Shown here in pieces: positions 62,470 to 64,000 of a stretch of DNA of 64,000 nucleotides. Numbering within the stretch: the first letter of the stretch is position 1; every line of letters starts with the position of its first letter. The stretch comes from Bdellovibrionales bacterium (GTDB lineage: Bacteria; Bdellovibrionota; Bdellovibrionia; Bdellovibrionales; UBA1609), in assembly GCA_020630675.1 (NCBI GenBank), contig JAHDIR010000001.1, positions 25,015 through 89,014 on the forward strand. Direction: 5' to 3'. Made by a program: the position numbers and the translations under genes. The notes under the pieces are model-generated. The model saw nothing but the letters and a program-made list of their open reading frames with translations, was not told the origin of the DNA and made no database searches.

Positions 62470-63387
62470 ATGAGCGGAACATTGGCTAAAGAATCAATGG
62501 CAGCTAAGCCTGTTATTCAATCCACAAAAGCTTCTCGAAGAGTTAGCCGTAGAAAACTTTTTGATCGTTGTTTTTACCGTCTTTGTCAGTTTACTGTTTT
62601 ATTAGCTCTGATGTCTTTAGTGACTCTCATAGGTCATATTCTTTATGAAGGTATTTCTTGGCTCAAAATAGATTTCTTTTTAAATTTTACCTCTCGGTTT
62701 GCAGAGCAGGCAGGAATTAAGGCCGCTATATTTGGAAGCGTTTGGGTTTTATTTTTAACAAGTGCTTTTGCCGTCCCTCTAGGGGTAAGCGCAGCTATTT
62801 TTTTGGAGGAGTATGCTCCTAAGAAAAAATGGGTAGAGTGGGTTCAAATCAATATTGGTAACTTAGCAGGGATGCCATCCATAGTTTATGGTCTTGTCGG
62901 CTTAGCTGTATTTGTTCGCTATTTTAATTTTGAGCGAAGTTTATTGGCCGGCAGCTTAACACTTGGATTGCTAATTTTACCTATTATCATCATTTCAAGC
63001 CAAGAAGCTATAAAAGCCGTGCCTTTGAGCTTAAGAGAAGCAGCCTACGCTTTGGGCGCAAGAAAATGGCAAGTGGTTTTTGGCCAAGTTTTACCAGCCT
63101 CCCTGCCTGGCATTCTTACCGGTGTGATCCTATCTATTTCTAGAGCCATTGGAGAAACAGCCCCTCTCATTGTTATTGGAGCCTTAAGTTTTGTCGCTTT
63201 TACTCCTGTAAGTATTTGGGACGAGTTTACTGTTTTGCCCATTCAAATTTATAACTGGGCCTCTAAGCCACAAGAAGAGTTCCATCACCTCGCCGCGGCG
63301 GCCATAATAGTTTTGCTCGTTTTATTGTTTTTTATGAATTTTATTGCGATTTATCTCCGCCAAAAATATCAAAGGTATAAACTATGA
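62470..63387 (+). CDS. pstA: Phosphate ABC transporter permease PstA
   Basis: A 305-residue permease starting one base after pstC. A basic cytosolic leader ([16 protein letters not shown]) precedes six membrane helices. Landmarks are [70 protein letters not shown], and [19 protein letters not shown]. It partners PstC. The pstB ATG overlaps its TGA stop. Confidence 0.92.
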   Translation: MSGTLAKESMAAKPVIQSTKASRRVSRRKLFDRCFYRLCQFTVLLALMSLVTLIGHILYEGISWLKIDFFLNFTSRFAEQAGIKAAIFGSVWVLFLTSAFAVPLGVSAAIFLEEYAPKKKWVEWVQINIGNLAGMPSIVYGLVGLAVFVRYFNFERSLLAGSLTLGLLILPIIIISSQEAIKAVPLSLREAAYALGARKWQVVFGQVLPASLPGILTGVILSISRAIGETAPLIVIGALSFVAFTPVSIWDEFTVLPIQIYNWASKPQEEFHHLAAAAIIVLLVLLFFMNFIAIYLRQKYQRYKL

Positions 63388-64000
63388 GTGCAAGTGTTAA
63401 TAAAAGTGAAGAGCAGGTTATTCTTGAGGTTCGAGACTTAGATGTGTTTTACGGGCAAAAACAAGCTATTCACTCCGTCAGTATGCAAATTAAAAAAGGG
63501 ACCGTCGCTGCCTTGATTGGTCCATCGGGTTGCGGGAAAAGTACTTTTTTGAGATCTTTAAATCGAATGAATGACTTTGTGGGTACGGCTAAGGTCACGG
63601 GAGATGTACTTTATAAAGGTCAAAATTTATATGGTAAAAAAGTTGACCCAGTTGAGTTGAGGTCACAAATAGGAATGGTTTTTCAAAAACCAAATCCTTT
63701 TCCCAAGTCTATTTATAAAAACATCACTTGGGGGCCCAAAGTAAACGGTTTTGATGGAGATACAGATTTATTAGTTGAAAAATCTCTCAAAAGAGCTTCT
63801 CTTTGGGATGAAGTTAAAGATCGACTGCATGATTCTGCTTTTGACTTATCTGGCGGACAACAGCAAAGACTGTGTATCGCTAGAGCTATAGCAATGAACC
63901 CAGACGTTATTTTGATGGATGAGCCTTGTTCGGCCTTAGATCCTAGGTCTACCCAAGGTATTGAGGATTTGATCTCTGAGTTAAAGCGTCGTTACACAAT
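63384..64000 (+). CDS. pstB: Phosphate ABC transporter ATPase PstB, 3' end missing
   Basis: About 205 codons lie in the window; the gene continues past the right edge. The ATG overlaps the pstA stop. The ATPase core has [19 protein letters not shown], Walker [21 protein letters not shown], the Q loop [10 protein letters not shown], the signature [15 protein letters not shown], and Walker [14 protein letters not shown]. It energises phosphate import. phoU would be expected downstream. Confidence 0.95.
   Translation, partial: MSASVNKSEEQVILEVRDLDVFYGQKQAIHSVSMQIKKGTVAALIGPSGCGKSTFLRSLNRMNDFVGTAKVTGDVLYKGQNLYGKKVDPVELRSQIGMVFQKPNPFPKSIYKNITWGPKVNGFDGDTDLLVEKSLKRASLWDEVKDRLHDSAFDLSGGQQQRLCIARAIAMNPDVILMDEPCSALDPRSTQGIEDLISELKRRYT

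Noticed and set aside
1..64000. tRNA, rRNA, transposase, integrase or phage structural genes
   Set aside because: Looked for by characteristic motifs and found none; the HNH protein alone does not indicate a mobile element.

Overview
The window is A+T-rich, densely packed bacterial DNA from a Gram-negative cell with an outer membrane. It carries lipoproteins, a BtuB-type receptor, outer-membrane barrels, an LptF/G permease and lytic enzymes of the periplasm. GTG and TTG starts are frequent, signal-transduction genes are abundant, and secreted orphan proteins are common. Together with a bacterial topoisomerase VI, a complete hut set and a mitochondrial-type aconitase, this looks most like a Bdellovibrionota-type genome (inference from gene content; no rRNA marker is present). 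No tRNA, rRNA, CRISPR array, insertion sequence, integrase or phage gene was found. The window reads as chromosomal core plus accessory cell-envelope genes.

Layout. 1-3.2 kb: the end of a flavin oxidase gene, then a minus-strand phosphorelay (PilZ-like receiver protein, receiver, sensor kinase, Hpt). 3.2-4.0 kb: Grx4-BolA iron-sulfur genes with a small overlapping DUF2892 gene missed by ordinary ORF length cut-offs. 4.1-7.6 kb: a small HNH protein and topoisomerase VI B and A. 7.7-10.8 kb: secreted proteins, including an astacin-like lipoprotein with a Pro-Glu repeat stalk. 11-13.4 kb: aconitase with an unusually long perfect terminator palindrome. 13.4-18.7 kb: minus-strand secreted orphans, a thioredoxin-like protein, biotin ligase, NadC, a receiver protein and a thioesterase. 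19-23.5 kb: a Ser-rich exported protein, a DUF2145 protein and two glycosyltransferases. 23.6-32.6 kb: a lipoprotein hydrolase, LptF/G permease, def-fmt-rpe and then hutH-hutU-hutI in one tightly packed plus-strand run.

32.7-39.6 kb: small orphans, a TlpA-like protein divergent from a Flp-type pilin, a cobalamin riboswitch controlling btuB and a partner TonB protein, an acyltransferase, and glpK. 39.8-46 kb: a TPR lytic transglycosylase and an oligopeptide ABC importer (binding protein and two permeases, no ATPases here) whose leader can hide its own ribosome binding site. 46.1-51.8 kb: a minus-strand housekeeping block (amidase, rph, rdgB, prs, rplY/ctc, pth, ychF). 52-58 kb: coiled-coil/SH3 protein, GH16 glycosidase, outer-membrane protein, YHS protein, a seven-copy heptanucleotide repeat, and a LemA-TPM-TPM operon. 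58.2-64 kb: phoB-phoR followed by pstS-pstC-pstA-pstB (pstB cut by the window end), a phosphate-sensing and uptake module.

The most noteworthy items are the bacterial topoisomerase VI with a histone-like lysine tail on subunit B, the possible SD-sequestering leader of oppA, the hidden DUF2892 gene overlapping grxD, the 24-bp perfect palindrome, the heptamer repeat, and several exported orphan families.
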